The notes: generated by a model not told the origin, from the letters alone. Counted from the first letter of the stretch, positions 42,996-52,556 are shown. The stretch: DNA of 64,000 nt from an uncultured Treponema sp. (GCA_937877535.1 CALFJF010000039.1:5265-69264); one strand, 5' to 3'. Translations and numbers: made by a program.

Positions 42996-44519
42996 ATGGA
43001 AACAATTTCTATTTTGTTCGCGCCTTTCGCGCTTTTTGATGACGAATTCGTCAAAACGGCAAAACGGTCACTTTCTTGGGCTTTTAAGCACGGCGAGCGC
43101 GTATTTATTTTTTCTTGCAAAGAAAATCCTTTGGAACTTTTTGAGGGCGCAACCGTAATTTTTGATGATTTTTGGGACGCTCAAAAAATCGCTTTTGAAA
43201 TTTCTCAAGCGTGTAAAAAAAGCGGAGCGACAACGGCGATTTTTTCTTGGATTGACCTTCCGTTTTTGAACGATTCGCTCACGCAAGAACTGCTTTGCAC
43301 GCACGCAGAATGTGCAGCAGAATATACGTTTGCGGACGGGTATCCTTACGGACTCTCTCCAGAAATCATTGATGGGGGAGCGGCTGCGATTCTTTCTGAA
43401 ATTGCGCGTGAAAAAAACATTCCTGCAACAAGAAGTGCGCTTATGAGCATAATGAAAGGCGACATCAATTCGTTTGAAATTGAAACGGTGCTTTCTGGCA
43501 CTGATTTTAGGCAGTTGCGCTTGTCTTTTTGTCTTTCAGAACCTGGTTCAAAAATTGCGTGCCACCGCCTTGCGCCACTTTTGAGCGGAAACGAAGACGC
43601 GGAAACGATTTCAAAAATCGCTTCTTCGACTCCGCTCGTTTTGCGAACGATTCCGTATTGCGTTGACGTTCAGATTTTTCCAAAAGGTCATCACAAAACG
43701 ATTTATTGCCCAGAAAAATACGGCGTTGATTTTTCGGATTTTAGCGCAATGAGCGTTTTGGATTTTGAGAAAATTCTCGATTCCGTTTTGAGCGTAAATC
43801 CGTTGGCAACGATTTCGCCGTCTCTTTTTGGAGAGCCGCTTTTGCATCCTGATTTTTTGAAAATCGCGGAAAGCGTTGTTTCGCGCGGTTTTCATCTTGT
43901 GATTGAAACAGACGGAATCGAAGTTACGACCGATTTGGCGCAAAAACTTTCGTCGCTTCCAAACGCAAAAGAAAAAATCGACTTTATCGTACATCTCGAT
44001 GCGTTTACGAAAGAAATGTATAGTTTAGTTCGGGGCGGAACTTCTGTGGATTTTGAAAAGGCGGTTCAAGCGGTAAAAATCCTTTCAGATTTTTTCCCTG
44101 AGCGCGTGTATCCGCAATTTGTTCGTATGAACGAAAACGAAAGCGAATTGGAATCGTTTTATCGATTTTGGCACGAAAAATCGAATCCGTCGCTTGGAAA
44201 CGTGATAATCAGAAAATTTGATTCTCTGTGCGCGTTGATTCAAGACAAAAAACCTGCCGACCTTTCGCCGCTCGTTCGGTTTCCGTGCTGGCATCAGCGG
44301 CGCGATATGGCGATTTTGGCGGACGGTTCTGTTCCGCTTTGTCGCTCGGCGGTTCGCTCTCGGATTTTGGGAAATGCGTTGAGCGAAGGCGTTTGTGAAG
44401 TCTGGAACGCGGGAAATGAAGCGTTTGTTGAGCATTGTAAGGCAAAAAAGAGCGAAGATTTTTCTGGAATAAACGGTGCGTGTGGAGGCTGTGATGAATT
44501 CTATACCTTCAGTTTTTAA
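42996..44519 (+). CDS. Spiro-SPASM protein
   Basis: 507 residues. The C-terminal cysteine set (FPCWHQRRDMAILADGSVPLC, then GACGGC) matches a SPASM domain, which binds extra iron-sulfur clusters. The middle follows a radical-SAM-like barrel (ISPSLFGEPLLHPDFLKIAE, then FHLVIETDG), but the canonical CX3CX2C is not present; the equivalent stretch has only YC and YCPEKYG. The first ~150 residues look like a nucleotidyl/glycosyl-transferase-type Rossmann fold (ATTAIFSWIDLPFLN). This matches a protein family described for spirochaetes; its role is unknown. It overlaps the next gene by 26 nt, which ties the two together. Confidence 0.75.
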   Translation: METISILFAPFALFDDEFVKTAKRSLSWAFKHGERVFIFSCKENPLELFEGATVIFDDFWDAQKIAFEISQACKKSGATTAIFSWIDLPFLNDSLTQELLCTHAECAAEYTFADGYPYGLSPEIIDGGAAAILSEIAREKNIPATRSALMSIMKGDINSFEIETVLSGTDFRQLRLSFCLSEPGSKIACHRLAPLLSGNEDAETISKIASSTPLVLRTIPYCVDVQIFPKGHHKTIYCPEKYGVDFSDFSAMSVLDFEKILDSVLSVNPLATISPSLFGEPLLHPDFLKIAESVVSRGFHLVIETDGIEVTTDLAQKLSSLPNAKEKIDFIVHLDAFTKEMYSLVRGGTSVDFEKAVQAVKILSDFFPERVYPQFVRMNENESELESFYRFWHEKSNPSLGNVIIRKFDSLCALIQDKKPADLSPLVRFPCWHQRRDMAILADGSVPLCRSAVRSRILGNALSEGVCEVWNAGNEAFVEHCKAKKSEDFSGINGACGGCDEFYTFSF

Positions 44520-45447
44520 TCAGCGAGAAATTAGTCGCTCGATAATCGGCGGAGAAGAAAACTGCCCGAATGTGCGCATGGATTGTTCGGCGGTTCTTTT
44601 GAATCGCAGATGGAGTCCAGGGCGAGAAAAAACGCTTTTTACGCTTCTTGGCATGGGATTTAAGCGCGTGATTTCAATGGAATTGAATCCTGACAATTAC
44701 GGAATCGAGGACGCGAGTCGGAGATTTACGTCGGTGAAATTTATCATTCCGCTTGAAAGCGTAACCGATGGCGACCTTGTAAACATTGCGGCAAGCGAAA
44801 TCGACACTCCGTATTTTTTGGTTCTTCGAGATACGCTCGACATTCAGCAAGGTTTTCTTTCGCCACAACTGTTTGGAAGTCTTACAAAAAACGAGCCTTA
44901 TTGCGTTTCTCCTCGTCTTACGCTCCAAGGCGGCGTTTCGTTTCCAATCGTTTTTAGTCCCTCTTCAAGAAAATCACGTTTTTTTGTGGATTCCACAGCA
45001 AAAATCGTTGACGGCATCTCAACTCTCTATCCGTTTGACGGAATCGCGTTGTTTAATCGGCAAAAATTCATTCGACTCGGCGGCTACGATTACACGATGG
45101 AAAGTTCGTATTGGCAAACGCTCGACCTTTCGTTTCGCTCGTGGCTTTGGGGCGAAAAAACGGTGATTTCGGCGGCGTTTGCGTGTTCTTACGGTTCGGA
45201 GCGAGCGGACGAAATTAGCACGGCAAGTCAATATTCAAATCGATTTTTTTTGAAAAATCTCGCGCCGATTTTTGTTCGTGACCACGGCGAACTTCCGAGC
45301 GGCGCGTTTTGGCGTTTTTTGCCGCGTTCTTCGTGCGGATTTTTTGAGGCGGTGAATCAATTTCGAGATGCAAAACGGTGGGTAAAAGAAAATCGCTATC
45401 GCTTTCGGCTCGATTCCGTTTCGCTCGTTGAAAAATGGGGCGGATAA
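44494..45447 (+). CDS. Glycosyltransferase-like protein
   Basis: 317 residues from ATG 44494 (GGAGG five nt upstream, inside the previous gene). The sequence has features of a GT-A fold: LNRRWSPGREKTLFTLL near the start, DTPYFLVLRDTLDI in the place of the DxD loop, and FDGIALFNRQKFIRLGGYDYTM followed by WQTLDLSFRSWLWG, like the family 2 'GG-[FY]-D' acceptor block. No signal peptide. Part of the cluster leading to flaA; acceptor unknown. Confidence 0.55.
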   Translation: MNSIPSVFNQREISRSIIGGEENCPNVRMDCSAVLLNRRWSPGREKTLFTLLGMGFKRVISMELNPDNYGIEDASRRFTSVKFIIPLESVTDGDLVNIAASEIDTPYFLVLRDTLDIQQGFLSPQLFGSLTKNEPYCVSPRLTLQGGVSFPIVFSPSSRKSRFFVDSTAKIVDGISTLYPFDGIALFNRQKFIRLGGYDYTMESSYWQTLDLSFRSWLWGEKTVISAAFACSYGSERADEISTASQYSNRFFLKNLAPIFVRDHGELPSGAFWRFLPRSSCGFFEAVNQFRDAKRWVKENRYRFRLDSVSLVEKWGG

Positions 45448-45575
45448 AAAGTCTACGCGTTTGAGCGCGTCAAAAACGCAAGCGACCGTTTTGAAAAATC
45501 CTCGCGTTCGTTAAATCTGTCTAGTTGTGAAAAACGAAAAAAAGCGGAAAAATAAAAGCGGATGGAGGGGATTTT

Positions 45576-48143
45576 ATGAAGACAATTGTTGCGGTGCAGT
45601 GCCGCTTGTCTTCCACAAGACTTCCTAGAAAGGCGTTAAAAGACCTTGGCGGAAAAAGCGTGCTCGATTGGACGCTGTGCGCGATGAAGCGCGTAAAAGC
45701 CGACGGATATTTTGTGGCAACCGACGAAAAAAGTGCAGAAGCACTTGAACAAATCGCAAAGCGAAACGGTTTTGAAATTTTTGTAGGTCCTCTTGAGGAC
45801 GTTCTTGAAAGATTTTGCCTTTTAATCGAAAAAACGGGCGCAGACGCGGTTGTGCGAGCGACTGCCGACAATCCTTTTTTGTTTTATGAAGCGGCAAATG
45901 CCCTGATTGAACAATACGTCCGAAGAACAGAAACAGGAAAATGCGATTACGCCACGTTTATGGGGCTTCCGCATGGAAGCGGCGTTGAGATTTTGAATGC
46001 TCATTCGCTTTTGGAAGCAAAAAAACTCACCGATTCCCCGTTTGACCACGAACACGTAGGACCTGCTCTCTACAATCACAGCGATAGATTTGCTTGCGCG
46101 ATGATTCCTTCTCCCGCAGAATGGAATTTTCCTTCTTTGAGAACGACGATAGACACGCCACTTGATTACAGAAAAGCCCTCGCGCTTGTTCGATTTCTTT
46201 CTGCAAAAAACGCGCTCATGCCGTATTCTGCAAAAGAAATCGTTGAAGCGGTGCAAAGCCCAGACGTTTCTTCGCTCGTTTTGTGCGTTCCGTGCGTAAA
46301 AAAAGGGCGTGGAACGGGGCATTTGCGCCGTTGTCTTTCGGTTGCGTGTCAAATTGGAGCGGACATTTTTATTCCAGAGGACGCGGGTCTTTTGGAAGCG
46401 GATTCTTTGATTCAAGAAGCAAAAGAAAAAGGGCTTTCCGATTGGCAAATCGTTCGCGCTCTTTCAGATGTTGAACATTCAGAAAACTGCGCGGGCGGTT
46501 ATTCGCTCATTTTAACCGATGCTTTTTCGCTTGAACGCCCGCTCGCGCAAAAACTGTCGCGCATGGCTCCCGTTGTGGCAATCGACGAAGGCTCGCTCAA
46601 CACGGATTTTTGCGATTGCCTTCTTGACATTATTCCGTCTTACGGAATCGAGCGACCTGCGAATATTTCAAATCCTGCTTTTGTGCCGCTTCCAAAAAAC
46701 GTTCGAGAAAAAGCGCGTCCTAAAAATTCGTCGGAAATTCGTTCGGTTTTGATTTCGTTTGGAGGAGAAGACCCTGCGGATTTAGTTGTTCCCGCCGCTT
46801 GCGCGTTTGCCTCTGCGTCGGAAAATCAAAACGAAAATCGAAAAATCACCGCGATTACGACGCACGTTGAAAATGCCGAAAAGCGAATTCCTGAAAAACT
46901 CCGCAAAAAAATCGAATTTTTGCCACCGATTCAAAACTTAAAAGAAAAATTGTTTGAATTTGATTTGGTTGTAACGCATTACGGATTTACGGCTTTTGAG
47001 GCTCTTGCCGCAGGGTGCGCCGTGCTTTTGATTGGAACGACGGCTCTTCACACGAATCTTGCAAAAAAATACGGATTTTTGATTTTAGAAAAGCAAGAAT
47101 TGCTTCCGTCCAAAATCGAAGAAACGTTGAAAACGATTTCCGCGCTCTATCCGTCTTCGCCGCTTAATGCAAAAGAGCGTTCTGAAAAAAATGCCGAAAA
47201 TCGAACGCTCGGTTCTTTTGTTCGCGCGCTTTCAAAAGGTCGGCGTTTTTTGTGTCCCATTTGTGCGCGTGAAGATTCGTTTTCTTCTCCCGACCCGATT
47301 GTTGCAAGAACATCAAGGCATACATTTAGAAGATGTGCATCATGCGGGATTTTATATATGTCGTGGACATTTGATGAAGAAGATACAAAATACGATGAAG
47401 CGTATTTTTTTGAGGATTACAAAAAACAGTACGGAAAAACGTATCTCGATGATTTTCAGCAAATAAAAGGACAATGTGTGCGCAGAACGGGAATGGTTGA
47501 CATGATTTTTAGGAAAATGCACAGAAAATCTGTTACGCCAACAACGCTTGATGTGGGCTGCGCCTTTGGTCCGTATCTTGACGCGGCAAATGATTCTGGT
47601 TGGCAAGTTTTTGGTACTGACGCAAGTGTACAGGCGGTAGATTATGTTAGAAATACGTTGCATTATCCTGCCGCGCTTTCAAAATTTCCTGCATTTGACC
47701 CAATGAGTCTTTTTGGAGTAAAGCAATTTGATGCCGTAACAATGTGGTATGTCATTGAGCATTTTCAAAATCTCGATTCCGTTTTGCGCACCGTTTCAAA
47801 AATTGTAAAAACGGGCGGTGTGTTTGCATTTTCCACGCCGAGCGCGTCTGGCGTTTCTGGTCGTTTTAATTCAAAAAAATTTTTTGAGTCGTCGCCTGCT
47901 GACCATTATACGCTTTGGGAACCAAAACGAGCGAGTTCGATATTAAAAAAATACGGTTTTAAACTTATAAAAACGGTGTCTACAGGTCATCATCCTGAGC
48001 GATTTCCTGCTTTTTCCAACGAAATGTCAAAAGAAAGTCAAAATCCAAAATCGTTCAAAATGTCGTTTTATCGTGCGTTGAGTCACACGTTTTCTCTCGG
48101 AGATACGTTTGAAGCGTATTGCGTCAAGGAAAAAGATGTCTAG
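45576..48143 (+). CDS. SpsF-like / PseG-like / methyltransferase triple fusion
   Basis: 855 residues in three parts. Residues 1-240: a CMP-sugar-synthase-like cytidylyltransferase of SpsF type (VAVQCRLSSTRLPRKALKDL, then VVRATADNPF). Residues ~245-555: a GT28/PseG-like nucleotide-sugar domain (KKGRGTGHLRRCLSVA, then VVTHYGFTAFEALAAGCAVL). Residues ~570-855: a CPIC...CASC zinc knuckle and a class I SAM methyltransferase (LDVGCAFGPYLDAA, AVTMWYVIEHFQN). The combination suggests synthesis and methylation of an unusual acidic sugar. Ribosome site GGAGGGG. It sits between a glycosyltransferase-like and an ATP-grasp gene in the cluster leading to flaA. Confidence 0.75.
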   Translation: MKTIVAVQCRLSSTRLPRKALKDLGGKSVLDWTLCAMKRVKADGYFVATDEKSAEALEQIAKRNGFEIFVGPLEDVLERFCLLIEKTGADAVVRATADNPFLFYEAANALIEQYVRRTETGKCDYATFMGLPHGSGVEILNAHSLLEAKKLTDSPFDHEHVGPALYNHSDRFACAMIPSPAEWNFPSLRTTIDTPLDYRKALALVRFLSAKNALMPYSAKEIVEAVQSPDVSSLVLCVPCVKKGRGTGHLRRCLSVACQIGADIFIPEDAGLLEADSLIQEAKEKGLSDWQIVRALSDVEHSENCAGGYSLILTDAFSLERPLAQKLSRMAPVVAIDEGSLNTDFCDCLLDIIPSYGIERPANISNPAFVPLPKNVREKARPKNSSEIRSVLISFGGEDPADLVVPAACAFASASENQNENRKITAITTHVENAEKRIPEKLRKKIEFLPPIQNLKEKLFEFDLVVTHYGFTAFEALAAGCAVLLIGTTALHTNLAKKYGFLILEKQELLPSKIEETLKTISALYPSSPLNAKERSEKNAENRTLGSFVRALSKGRRFLCPICAREDSFSSPDPIVARTSRHTFRRCASCGILYMSWTFDEEDTKYDEAYFFEDYKKQYGKTYLDDFQQIKGQCVRRTGMVDMIFRKMHRKSVTPTTLDVGCAFGPYLDAANDSGWQVFGTDASVQAVDYVRNTLHYPAALSKFPAFDPMSLFGVKQFDAVTMWYVIEHFQNLDSVLRTVSKIVKTGGVFAFSTPSASGVSGRFNSKKFFESSPADHYTLWEPKRASSILKKYGFKLIKTVSTGHHPERFPAFSNEMSKESQNPKSFKMSFYRALSHTFSLGDTFEAYCVKEKDV

Positions 48144-48182
48144 TTGTTTTTGAATTTGAAGAATGGAGGGGAACATTAAAAA

Positions 48183-49778
48183 ATGAAAAAGATTTTAATA
48201 CTCGGAGCGGGTTTAATGCAAAAACCTGCGATTCTTGCAGCAAAAAAACTGGGCGTTGAAAGCGTTGTTGTTGACGCAAATCCTAATGCTTTGTGTGCGC
48301 CAATGGCTGACCGCTTTGAGCCGATTGATTTAAAAGACCGCGAGGCTTTGGTAAAATTGGCGCGGTCTTTGGGTGGCGATTTATCTGGCGTTTTTACGGC
48401 TGGAACTGATTTTTCTTCAAGCGTGTCTTACGTTGCAGAAAAACTTGGACTTTCAGCGCATCCGTTTCAAAGTGCGCTCAATGCAAGCGACAAAGTTCGT
48501 ATGCGAACGTGTTTCAAGAAAAAAAACGTTCCGAGTCCTCATTTTAAGGAAGTTTCCCGCTCTGAAATCGATTCATTTTGCAAAGAATCTTCTGTGGGCG
48601 GCGGGCATTTTCCGCTTGTTGTAAAACCGTGCGACAATATGGGTGGCAGAGGTTGCCGACTTGTTCGCACAAAAGATGAATTGTTTTCGGCTCTTTCTTT
48701 GGCGGTCAAAAATTCTCGGACTGCGCGTGCGATTTGCGAAGATTTTATGGAAGGCGACGAGTATTCGATTGACGCGATTGTTTTTGATGGAACGCTTACG
48801 ATTACGGGATTCGCGGACAGGCACGTTTATTTTCCGCCGTATTTTATAGAAATGGGACACTCGCTTCCTTCAAAGGTTTCTGAAAAAATCAAAAACGAAC
48901 TTATTGCCACGTTTGCGCTTGGAATCAAGGCTCTCGGATTAAATCGAGGAGTTGCAAAAGCAGATATAAAGTATACAAAAAACGGTCCAATGATTGGAGA
49001 AATCGCCGCGCGACTTTCTGGCGGATACATGAGCGGTTGGACTTTTCCGTATGCGAGCGGAATCGATTTGACTTGTGAAGCGATGAAAATCGCGCTGAAT
49101 CTTCCTCCAGATGAAATTATTTCAAAGCGCGAGAGCATTCCGTGGCAACCGCATGAGTCGGTTTTGGGAGCGGAAAGTCCGTTCAAAATCTACGAAATCA
49201 AAACGAATCTGTTTAGCGCGGAGCGTGCGTGGATTTCGATTCCTGGGAAAATAAAAAGCATTGAGGGACTCGATTTAGCGCGCACGGCTTACGGAGTTCG
49301 CGACGTGCTTCCACGGGCAAAAGAAGGCGATGAAGTCGATTTTCCAAGAAACAACGTTGAAAAATGCGGAAACATTATCGCCGTGGCGTTAAGTCGCGAA
49401 GAGGCAAAAAAAGGCGCGGAAGAAGCCGTTTCAAGAGTCGTTTTGCGGCTTTGTCCAAAAAATGCTCAAACCGAACGGTTTTTGCATTTTCAAAAAAACG
49501 CCGACGAAGACGATTTTCCGCCTTGTGCGTTTGACATTTCTGAAGAAGAACCGTGTCCTTTCCCAGAAACGGTGCTTTCATCTCACGAAATTGCGCCTTT
49601 TATTCCAGAGCAGTTGGGTTCAAAAGTGGATTGGAATCACCGTTCGCTCAAAAAATCCGCAGAACTTTTTGATTCTCTTGCAAAAAATCACGGCGAACTT
49701 TCTGGAAAAAAATTGTGGACTGCCCTCATTCGTGGCGGGCTTCAAGGCGCACTCTACGTTTCAGATTCGGAGGAATAG
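48183..49778 (+). CDS. ATP-grasp carboxylate-amine ligase family protein
   Basis: 531 residues. An N-terminal Rossmann-like pre-ATP-grasp domain (KILILGAGLMQKPAILAAKKLG, first half) is followed by the ATP-grasp core: FPLVVKPCDNMGGRGCRLV, CEDFMEGDEYSIDAIV, and the metal site IGEIAARLSGGYMSG. It would join a carboxylate to an amine through an acyl phosphate. The ~120-residue C-terminal part is specific. The neighbours suggest a sugar or peptide modification, but the substrate is unknown. GGAGGGG lies upstream, and the amidase start follows the stop by one base. Confidence 0.7.
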   Translation: MKKILILGAGLMQKPAILAAKKLGVESVVVDANPNALCAPMADRFEPIDLKDREALVKLARSLGGDLSGVFTAGTDFSSSVSYVAEKLGLSAHPFQSALNASDKVRMRTCFKKKNVPSPHFKEVSRSEIDSFCKESSVGGGHFPLVVKPCDNMGGRGCRLVRTKDELFSALSLAVKNSRTARAICEDFMEGDEYSIDAIVFDGTLTITGFADRHVYFPPYFIEMGHSLPSKVSEKIKNELIATFALGIKALGLNRGVAKADIKYTKNGPMIGEIAARLSGGYMSGWTFPYASGIDLTCEAMKIALNLPPDEIISKRESIPWQPHESVLGAESPFKIYEIKTNLFSAERAWISIPGKIKSIEGLDLARTAYGVRDVLPRAKEGDEVDFPRNNVEKCGNIIAVALSREEAKKGAEEAVSRVVLRLCPKNAQTERFLHFQKNADEDDFPPCAFDISEEEPCPFPETVLSSHEIAPFIPEQLGSKVDWNHRSLKKSAELFDSLAKNHGELSGKKLWTALIRGGLQGALYVSDSEE

Positions 49779-49779
49779 C

Positions 49780-50820
49780 GTGCGAATCAAACGGAAACTG
49801 CTTTTTTTTCTGTTCGTTTTTCTTTTTTTTGCACCCCAGACGTTTGCGGCTTCAAAAGTGAATTTGCTTTCTGAGTCGGCTCGGCTCGGCATTTCCGTTT
49901 TTTGGGATTCTCTTTCGGAAAGCGGAATGCTTGAAAAGTCGGGGCATCAAATTTCGTTTCGAGTTGACGACCCGTTTGTTTTGCGGGATTTTAAGCATCT
50001 TTTTTTGTCCGACGCGCCAGAATTAAAAGACGGTTCGCTTTTGGTAACAAAAAAATTTATAGAAGACGCAGATTCGTTTTTTAGAAAAGACGAGTCGAAT
50101 GACGCGCTTTACCGAATCGGTGCGATTTTGATAGACGCGGGGCATGGCGGAAAAGACCCCGGCGCGTGGGCGGAACACAAAATAAACGGAAAAAGCACAA
50201 AAGTGCTTGAAAAAGACGTAAATCTTGCGTGCGCAAAACTTTTGTATTCGAGGCTCAAAAAAGCGTATCCCGACAAAAAAATCTTAATGACGCGCTCAAC
50301 TGACAAATATCTTTCGCTTGACGAGCGCACGGAAATCGCGAATTCGGTAAAACTTAAAGAACACGAGGCAATTCTTTTTGTGTCCGTTCACGCAAATTCG
50401 CACAAAAACAAAGACGTAAACGGTTTTGAAGTGTGGTATCTTTCGCCAGAATATCGTCGGTCGGTTCTTGATAAAAACAGCGTTGAAGACCCCGCGCTTT
50501 TTCCAATTATGAACGTTTTGATGGAAGAAGAGTTTACGATGGAGAGCATTTTGATGGCAAAATTCATCTCCGACGGAATCGCCGCTCAAGTTGGCTCTCT
50601 TTCTCAAAATCGAAAAATAAAATCCGACGAGTTTTTTGTTGTCAGAAATTCAAAAATGCCAGCCGTTTTGGTTGAACTCGGTTTTGTTACAAATCCTGAC
50701 GAGGCGGCGAGGCTTATCGATAATTCCTACTTGCAGAAGCTTTCTCTCGGAATATATAATGGGATTTCCGCGTTTGTTGCGCATTTTGAGCGTTCGCGCG
50801 GTTTTACAGACATAAAATAA
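49780..50820 (+). CDS. N-acetylmuramoyl-L-alanine amidase (Amidase_3)
   Basis: 346 residues from GTG 49780, chosen because GGAGGAATAGC stands just upstream and a signal peptide begins (KRKLLFFLFVFLFFAPQTFAA). The amidase_3 fold starts at ~residue 110: LIDAGHGGKDPGAW (zinc His), then LEKDVNLACAKLL (Glu), SVHANSH (His) and VELGFVTNPDEA (catalytic Glu). It cleaves the amide between muramic acid and the stem peptide in the periplasm. The amidase, lipoprotein, flaA order resembles that which I recall from T. pallidum. Confidence 0.9.
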   Translation: MRIKRKLLFFLFVFLFFAPQTFAASKVNLLSESARLGISVFWDSLSESGMLEKSGHQISFRVDDPFVLRDFKHLFLSDAPELKDGSLLVTKKFIEDADSFFRKDESNDALYRIGAILIDAGHGGKDPGAWAEHKINGKSTKVLEKDVNLACAKLLYSRLKKAYPDKKILMTRSTDKYLSLDERTEIANSVKLKEHEAILFVSVHANSHKNKDVNGFEVWYLSPEYRRSVLDKNSVEDPALFPIMNVLMEEEFTMESILMAKFISDGIAAQVGSLSQNRKIKSDEFFVVRNSKMPAVLVELGFVTNPDEAARLIDNSYLQKLSLGIYNGISAFVAHFERSRGFTDIK

Positions 50821-50830
50821 AGGCAAAAAA

Positions 50831-51295
50831 ATGCAAAAAATTATCTTGCGTTCCGTTTTTTTGATTCTTTTTTCTTTTCTTTTGAGTTCGTGTTCGGAGG
50901 AAAAAAAATACACGTTTCGTTTTCCAAAAATCGGCATTTCTTCCGAGCGAGAGAGCGAAAAAATCGTTTCTGAAATTCGATTTTTGCCAATCATTCCGTC
51001 GCAGGGCGAAATTCGCCTTTTTGTGGACGAACTTGTGTTAGGTCCTCAAACTCCGCGACTTAGACCGCTTTTTTCGCTTGGAACGAGTGTTGAATTTTGC
51101 TTTCTTTTTGAGAGCGATGAAAAAAATGTTTTGTACGTTGGACTTTCCGAAAAAGCCATTGGCGAAGAAGGTTCTTCGTGCGATATTCAGCGTGGAATTT
51201 CTCTTTTTTGTCAAAATATTCGCACAAATTTCAAAAATATAGAAGAAATTGTGTTATTTATCGGCGGTATCGTTGTTAATGAATACCAAAATTAA
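50831..51295 (+). CDS. GerM-like lipoprotein
   Basis: 154 residues with a lipoprotein signal (LRSVFLILFSFLLSSCS). After a short linker the sequence resembles a GerM domain: GEIRLFVDELVLGPQTPRLRPLF, then YVGLSEKA and NIEEIVLFIGGIVV. GerM domains are found in peptidoglycan-associated proteins; here the gene follows the amidase by 10 nt, supporting an envelope role. Function unproven. Confidence 0.65.
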   Translation: MQKIILRSVFLILFSFLLSSCSEEKKYTFRFPKIGISSERESEKIVSEIRFLPIIPSQGEIRLFVDELVLGPQTPRLRPLFSLGTSVEFCFLFESDEKNVLYVGLSEKAIGEEGSSCDIQRGISLFCQNIRTNFKNIEEIVLFIGGIVVNEYQN

Positions 51296-51305
51296 AAAAA
51301 AACCG

Positions 51306-51334
51306 TTGACAAAAAAGGGGAGTTCATAGATACT
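51306..51334 (+). promoter_or_regulatory. Sigma-70 promoter of flaA
   Basis: TTGACA (51306-51311), 17-base spacer, GATACT (51329-51334), about 48 nt before the ATG; a ribosome site AAAGGAG follows. Confidence 0.7.
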
Positions 51335-51381
51335 TTAGAGCATACAAGGCTACATCAACAAGAAGTTAAAGGAGCTTCGGA

Positions 51382-52509
51382 ATGAAGAAAACGTTAGTTT
51401 TATCAGCAGCGGCGATGATGCTCGTTGGAGCAAATTCTTTCGCCAAAGAGTCAACTCTCATCGACTTCTCTCTGCTCGATGCCGACATCCATGTTAAGAT
51501 GTCTGAAAATGACGAGAGCAGCGAACCAAATGAGAACAAGCGCACGGTTATGGATTACAGCATCGCAGCAGGTGCTACCTATGACCAGGAGCAGAAGTCT
51601 TTGATGAAGACCTCTCTCTATATGGCAGAGTGGGAGGTTGAACTTAACAGTTCAGCACGCAATGTGAATGCTCTCGCGCTTTCACAGGTTGTTGCGGCTC
51701 CTGTTCGCGACAGCGCAAAAGTGCCTTTCGCTGGACAGAAAGTCATGGGTGTTCGCGTCGTGTTCCCAACAGGTGCATCTAACGCAAATGCAAAAATCGT
51801 TCCTCCGTTCTCAATTCCAGCGTATGCTGAACTTGCTACGGCTGACGACAACGGCGACCGCCAGGAACCAACCGACGAGGAGAAAGCATCAGGACGCACT
51901 CTTTTTGAGGCGGATTCTGAGGATACCCCCGCTTACGGTGTCGTTAAGAACGTTGGCACAATCAAATCAATCGCTGTTACCACAATGGGTATGAACTTCC
52001 CACACGGACTCTACGTTCTCCTTGGAGATACCGACGGAAATCATCGCCGCTACTTCATGGGATACCTCGGATTCGACGGTTGGAAAACACTTACTTGGAA
52101 CAACCCAGAGTACATCTCTGAGGTTCGCACTCGCGAGATTCGCGTGTACCCGATTTATCCTCGCGGACTTCCATTTGTGAAGTTTGAAGGATTCCAGATT
52201 ACTCGCGACGCTGCTCACATCGGCGATGACTTCATTGGTTATTTCAAAGATGTCAAAATCATCTACGACAAAGCAGAACTCACGACCGAGCGTGACATTG
52301 CTGACGAAGACCTTTGGGGAATCGTTACTCGCAAAGAGAAGGCTCGCCAGAATGCTGAGATGACCAAGTTCGGCAACAAGCAGGTTGTTCGCTATCTTGA
52401 GCGCAGTAAGCAGGCTACTGAGGCAACTTTCACCTCAAGCCTCAACGCGGATTCTGATTCTAACGCTCAGTCAAATGGCGGCGCAGCAGCGGATTCAGAC
52501 GCAAAATAA
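51382..52509 (+). CDS. flaA: Flagellar filament outer layer (sheath) protein FlaA
   Basis: 375 residues with a signal peptide (KKTLVLSAAAMMLVGANSFA). FlaA covers the FlaB core of the periplasmic flagella of spirochaetes. Family blocks: EWEVELNSSARNVNALALSQ, GVRVVFPTGASNANAKIVPP, VKNVGTIKSIAVTTMGMNFP and HRRYFMGYLGFDGWKTLTWNN. The C-terminal ~30 residues are Ser/Asn/Asp/Ala-rich and end SDAK. Codon use is more biased to C-ending codons than in neighbours, as expected for an abundant protein. It has its own promoter and terminator. Confidence 0.95.
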   Translation: MKKTLVLSAAAMMLVGANSFAKESTLIDFSLLDADIHVKMSENDESSEPNENKRTVMDYSIAAGATYDQEQKSLMKTSLYMAEWEVELNSSARNVNALALSQVVAAPVRDSAKVPFAGQKVMGVRVVFPTGASNANAKIVPPFSIPAYAELATADDNGDRQEPTDEEKASGRTLFEADSEDTPAYGVVKNVGTIKSIAVTTMGMNFPHGLYVLLGDTDGNHRRYFMGYLGFDGWKTLTWNNPEYISEVRTREIRVYPIYPRGLPFVKFEGFQITRDAAHIGDDFIGYFKDVKIIYDKAELTTERDIADEDLWGIVTRKEKARQNAEMTKFGNKQVVRYLERSKQATEATFTSSLNADSDSNAQSNGGAAADSDAK

Positions 52510-52556
52510 GCAAAGATTTTGCAACAGGAGTCGTGAAAGCGACTTCTGTAAAAATC

